Shown piece by piece: positions 4,243 through 6,681 of a DNA stretch of 6,681 nt (position 1 is the stretch's first letter; each line of letters starts with the position of its first letter). Origin of the DNA: a bacterium (GTDB lineage Bacteria > Desulfobacterota > UBA8473); assembly GCA_009773075.1 (NCBI GenBank), contig WOUX01000158.1, positions 1-6,681 of the forward strand, read 5' to 3'. A model generated the notes under the pieces. The model was not told the origin of the DNA. It saw nothing but the letters and a program-made list of their open reading frames with translations, and did no database searches. A program made the translations under genes and the position numbers.

Positions 4243-5424
4243 TTAAGAACTAAGCTTCAATTGTTTTGTTATTTCCACTGCCTTTTTTAGTAACTCAGCC
4301 CGCTTTATCTGATACTCTTCAGAATTGACTCCACCTGATTCTGATAGATCATCTAATTCAGCTATAGTCTGCAACACTGCCTGCTTTTGTTCATACAGGC
4401 TTGTCATGTTTGGTTCGGAAGTCTGTCCATCCCCTTTATCCTGATATTGCCCTCTCTTTATAAAGGGAATGGCAAACCCCGCTCCCATCAACAGTATCAC
4501 CAGTCCTGCAATAACCCACTTGAAAAGGCTTTTCATCCAGGGGAGACCATGAAATTCTATAACAATCTGAGAGCCCTTATGGAAGTTTTTTCCTGAGAGA
4601 CGAGAAAAACGCCCTGCTGAATCTCCCAGGGTTCCTTTGAATTCTAGCTGATTACTCCTCACTCTGATCTCTTTATCGGGGAAGAAGAAATCAATATTGT
4701 CTGTCTTAAGGGGGATACCTTTTTTGAATTGATAACTTGAACCCTTGTAATTAACTGTGTAAGAAAATAGGATTTTCTTTGCTCCTGGTTTAACCTCCAT
4801 GGTGTCAGAAAACCCCTCTTCTGTCTTAACAACACAACAGGACATTAAACCGTCTATATACTTAATATTGGCTGCCTCTTTTGGCAAAGAGATTCGGAGT
4901 GTTTCCTTCTTTCCTGGTTCCAGTTCTTTATGCCCCACATATACCATGTCACCCCGGTTTTCTACTATCATGAGCTCCTTTATCCAAAGCGAGTCCCCTT
5001 TAATTTCTAAAAATATGTGATGCATTTTGGCATATATGTCCGTGTCCTGACCTGTTGTTTCGTAGACGATCAGATCGAGGGTAAGCGTTTTTTTATCTTC
5101 AAAGCCAATGGGTTGACTGAAATATTCCACTTCCTTGTACTTAGTTGTAATGTAGTATACTATTTTTTTGTCAACACTTATGCCCTGGAACGAAAAGTAA
5201 CCAGGAGAGTCAGTTTTTGTGCGACCAAGTTCCAGCTCTTTTCCGTCGACAAATCCGTAAAGGATGATTTCAAGGCCTTCCACACCTTTCCCATCCAGTG
5301 TATTGTTGATGACCTTTCCTTTGATAATACCTGATGATGAATCTCCGGCCATCGAGACAATAGGGAACAGAAGGAACAAAAGCATAAGGATCGATATGCA
5401 GATTAAATCCCGCATTAGCCTCAT
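4243..5424 (-). CDS. Secreted membrane-anchored protein with carboxypeptidase-regulatory-like domain, in ccm cluster
   Basis: The product is 393 residues. A signal peptide (about 1-26, cleavage probably after SMA) is followed by a beta-sandwich of the carboxypeptidase regulatory-like type (about 33-120: IIKGKVINNTLDGKGVEG ... GYFSFQGI). A second beta-rich periplasmic region (about 125-295) holds an adjacent Cys-Cys pair (196-197 in LMSCCVV). One membrane helix (about 302-322) leads to a cytoplasmic tail with a predicted coiled coil (about 342-390, ending AELLKKAVEITKQ). The tail resembles short charged helices of CcmI-like proteins. Function is unknown; the position directly after ccmF (31-bp gap) points to a role in cytochrome c maturation. 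The ATG at 5424 is preceded by AGGAGA about 10 nt upstream; Met4 is a possible alternative. The gene seems complete and its codon use matches the ccm genes. Confidence 0.8.
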   Translation of the reverse strand: MRLMRDLICISILMLLFLLFPIVSMAGDSSSGIIKGKVINNTLDGKGVEGLEIILYGFVDGKELELGRTKTDSPGYFSFQGISVDKKIVYYITTKYKEVEYFSQPIGFEDKKTLTLDLIVYETTGQDTDIYAKMHHIFLEIKGDSLWIKELMIVENRGDMVYVGHKELEPGKKETLRISLPKEAANIKYIDGLMSCCVVKTEEGFSDTMEVKPGAKKILFSYTVNYKGSSYQFKKGIPLKTDNIDFFFPDKEIRVRSNQLEFKGTLGDSAGRFSRLSGKNFHKGSQIVIEFHGLPWMKSLFKWVIAGLVILLMGAGFAIPFIKRGQYQDKGDGQTSEPNMTSLYEQKQAVLQTIAELDDLSESGGVNSEEYQIKRAELLKKAVEITKQLKLSS

Positions 5425-5455
5425 TAGGGTATTGTCTCCTATCTATTCCTCTTGT

Positions 5456-5992
5456 CTATTCCCATTTGGGGGAGCGACTCATCCGTATCGCAGATACTTC
5501 TTCTTCAATTTCTTTTTGAATATCCGCTTCGGCCAGAGCCGTTTCTCTTCTTTTTCTGCGATCCGGTAACATTGCAATAGCAGCCCCAAAAGCCATGACT
5601 CCTCCACCGATCCAGAGCCAGACTACAAGAGGATTTATCATAACTTTAAAAGTCGCTCCATCTTTGTCATATCCAGCCAAAATTACGTACAGATCTTCCT
5701 TTAAGGTTGTATGAATTGCCACATCTGTGGTCAGTTGATCCTGGCCTCTGTATAGGCTCTTTTCAGGGGCTAAGACCCCCACTTTATGACCCCCATTAAA
5801 AAGCGTTAGTATCGCAGCAACTGTGTGCTTATTGGCAGTAGGATAGTTGGTGAGGGCATCGTATCTCAATGTATATCCGTTAAGGTCAAAAGACTCTCCC
5901 TTTTTTAATGTTATCTGTTTTTCTATGTTAAAGGCACCGCCACTGATAGCCACGAATATTAAAACAACCCCCAGGTGAATAATATAGCCGCC
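5456..5992 (-). pseudogene. ccmF: CcmF heme lyase, C-terminal part downstream of an in-frame stop
   Basis: These 178 codons continue CcmF in the same frame after the TAA at 5995-5993. The first reads GGYIIHLGVVLIF, the membrane helix holding the conserved heme-ligand histidine (P-His2). Then come the periplasmic C-terminal domain (GGAFNIEKQITLKKGE through YDKDGATFKVMINP), a final membrane helix (PLVVWLWIGGG onward) and a cytoplasmic tail starting DRRKRRE. The first possible start is a GTG at 5953, but it lacks a close ribosome binding site and lies beyond the essential histidine. Independent translation would therefore not give a working half. Protein similarity is well kept beyond the stop, so the change is recent, is a sequencing error, or is read through. 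The end overlaps nothing, and the next gene starts 31 bp later. Confidence 0.8.
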
Positions 5993-6681
5993 TTACCGTC
6001 TTTTATTTCTCGCCACTAGATTCCATAATGCCTTGGGGTGCCCTTCCCCTGACAATATGTGTCGTGTTCTCGTCCCGTTAAGGAACTCAAGAAAAAGGGT
6101 AATCAGAACAAAGATACATAGGGAAAATGATATCAGTACATAAAAAGGGCGAATTCCCAAAAGATAGAGAACAATTGCCCCTGTAATAGAGAAAATAGAG
6201 GGAAAGAGCAACTTTTCTAGAAAATTCTTAAGGGATGATTTTTCCCAGGCAATGAAGGGACATACACCTGTCAGCAATAGCAATGCTAAAGCAATGGGTG
6301 TGACAACAGCATTGAAAAAGGGAGCGCCTACTGTAATCTTTATACCACTAACAGCCTCAGAGATGATAGGGAATAGCGTTCCCCAAAGTATTGCAAAAGC
6401 TATCCCGACAAGAAGCAGATTGTTGTAAAGGAAGCTGCTTTCCCTGGAAAGCAAGGAGTCCAGTTGATTTTTGCTTCTTAGCCCAGGAAGTCGATAAATG
6501 AGAAAATTAAACGATATCACGAGTACAACGCCCAAAAATATTAGCAAAATCCAACCCAGTGATGATTGTCCAAAGGAATGGACGGAAGCGATGATCCCGC
6601 TTCGTGTAATAAAGGTACCAAAAATGGTCAGGAGAAATGTGAAGATGATCAACAGTATATTCCAGACCTTTAGCATATCCC
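5993..6681 (-). CDS. ccmF: CcmF heme lyase, middle part, cut by window edge and ending at a premature TAA
   Basis: CcmF takes heme from holo-CcmE and attaches it to apocytochrome c in the inner membrane and periplasm. The frame is open to the window edge (Asp then Met at 6676), so the start, including the WWD heme-binding loop, lies outside. Visible are MLKVWNILLIIFTFLLTIFG, the strongly conserved GTFITRSGIIASVHSF with the P-His1 histidine (33 residues from the Met at 6676), and several more membrane helices, ending ALWNLVARNKRR. The family continues here with a Tyr (or similar residue) and GGYIxHLG; in this sequence TAA takes the Tyr place. A single base change from TAT or TAC explains it. 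The resulting product would lack the P-His2 helix and the periplasmic C-terminal domain. Confidence 0.9.
   Translation of the reverse strand, partial: DMLKVWNILLIIFTFLLTIFGTFITRSGIIASVHSFGQSSLGWILLIFLGVVLVISFNFLIYRLPGLRSKNQLDSLLSRESSFLYNNLLLVGIAFAILWGTLFPIISEAVSGIKITVGAPFFNAVVTPIALALLLLTGVCPFIAWEKSSLKNFLEKLLFPSIFSITGAIVLYLLGIRPFYVLISFSLCIFVLITLFLEFLNGTRTRHILSGEGHPKALWNLVARNKRR

Noticed and set aside
4058..4246. A plus-strand 62-residue frame across the repeats.
   Set aside because: It spans the 18-bp repeats and the hairpin after the anchored-protein gene, is opposite the nuclease fragment, and has no domain or ribosome binding site support.
5953..5995. A frameshift between the two halves of ccmF.
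   Set aside because: The stop codon and the downstream GTG differ by 42 bases, a multiple of three, and the 13 codons between them read as normal CcmF (GGYIIHLGVV...), so only one substituted codon is needed.
5993..5995. Genome-wide reassignment of TAA to an amino acid.
   Set aside because: TAA appears to act as a normal stop for ccmE, ccmB, ccmD, hicB and the anchored-protein gene, each at the expected family end or directly before the next gene.

Overview
This window holds most of a cytochrome c maturation (Ccm, System I) gene cluster. Every recognisable gene lies on the minus strand, so transcription runs from the high coordinates to the low ones. Product lengths, moderate base composition and domain types suggest an anaerobic bacterium of the Desulfobacterota (former Deltaproteobacteria) or a related lineage. 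The strongest clue is CcmE, which carries a C-x-x-x-Y heme-binding motif instead of H-x-x-x-Y. That is the hallmark of the variant pathway called System I*, known from Desulfovibrio-type sulfate reducers and some archaea. The taxonomic reading is an inference from gene content only.

Layout in transcription order. (1) 6681-5456: the C-terminal two thirds of ccmF, the heme lyase subunit, running in from the window edge and interrupted by one in-frame TAA at 5993-5995. (2) 5424-4243: a secreted, membrane-anchored protein with a carboxypeptidase-regulatory-like domain and a periplasmic Cys-Cys pair. (3) 4242-3007: about 1.2 kb of accessory DNA made of two tandem 18-bp repeats, a fragment of a PD-(D/E)XK-like nuclease gene, an attC-like hairpin, an intact hicA-hicB toxin-antitoxin pair with its own promoter, and a 45-codon remnant of an IS630-family transposase. 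(4) 3006-334: a tightly packed ccmE-ccmA-ccmB-ccmC-ccmD run with overlaps or gaps of at most 8 bp. (5) 308-1: the start of a CopA-type heavy-metal P-type ATPase running off the window edge.

How the genes work together: CcmA, B, C and D load heme onto the membrane-anchored chaperone CcmE and release it. CcmF then transfers the heme to apocytochrome c in the periplasm. System I* lacks the classical thiol protein CcmH, and none is seen here. The uncharacterised anchored protein sits where an accessory Ccm factor would be expected. The copper ATPase next door suggests a link to metal supply for respiratory enzymes, but this is only inferred.

The main points for a second look are the nonsense codon in ccmF, which falls six codons before a conserved heme-ligand histidine; the accessory insertion that separates ccmF from ccmEABCD; and the integron-cassette-like signals around hicAB.
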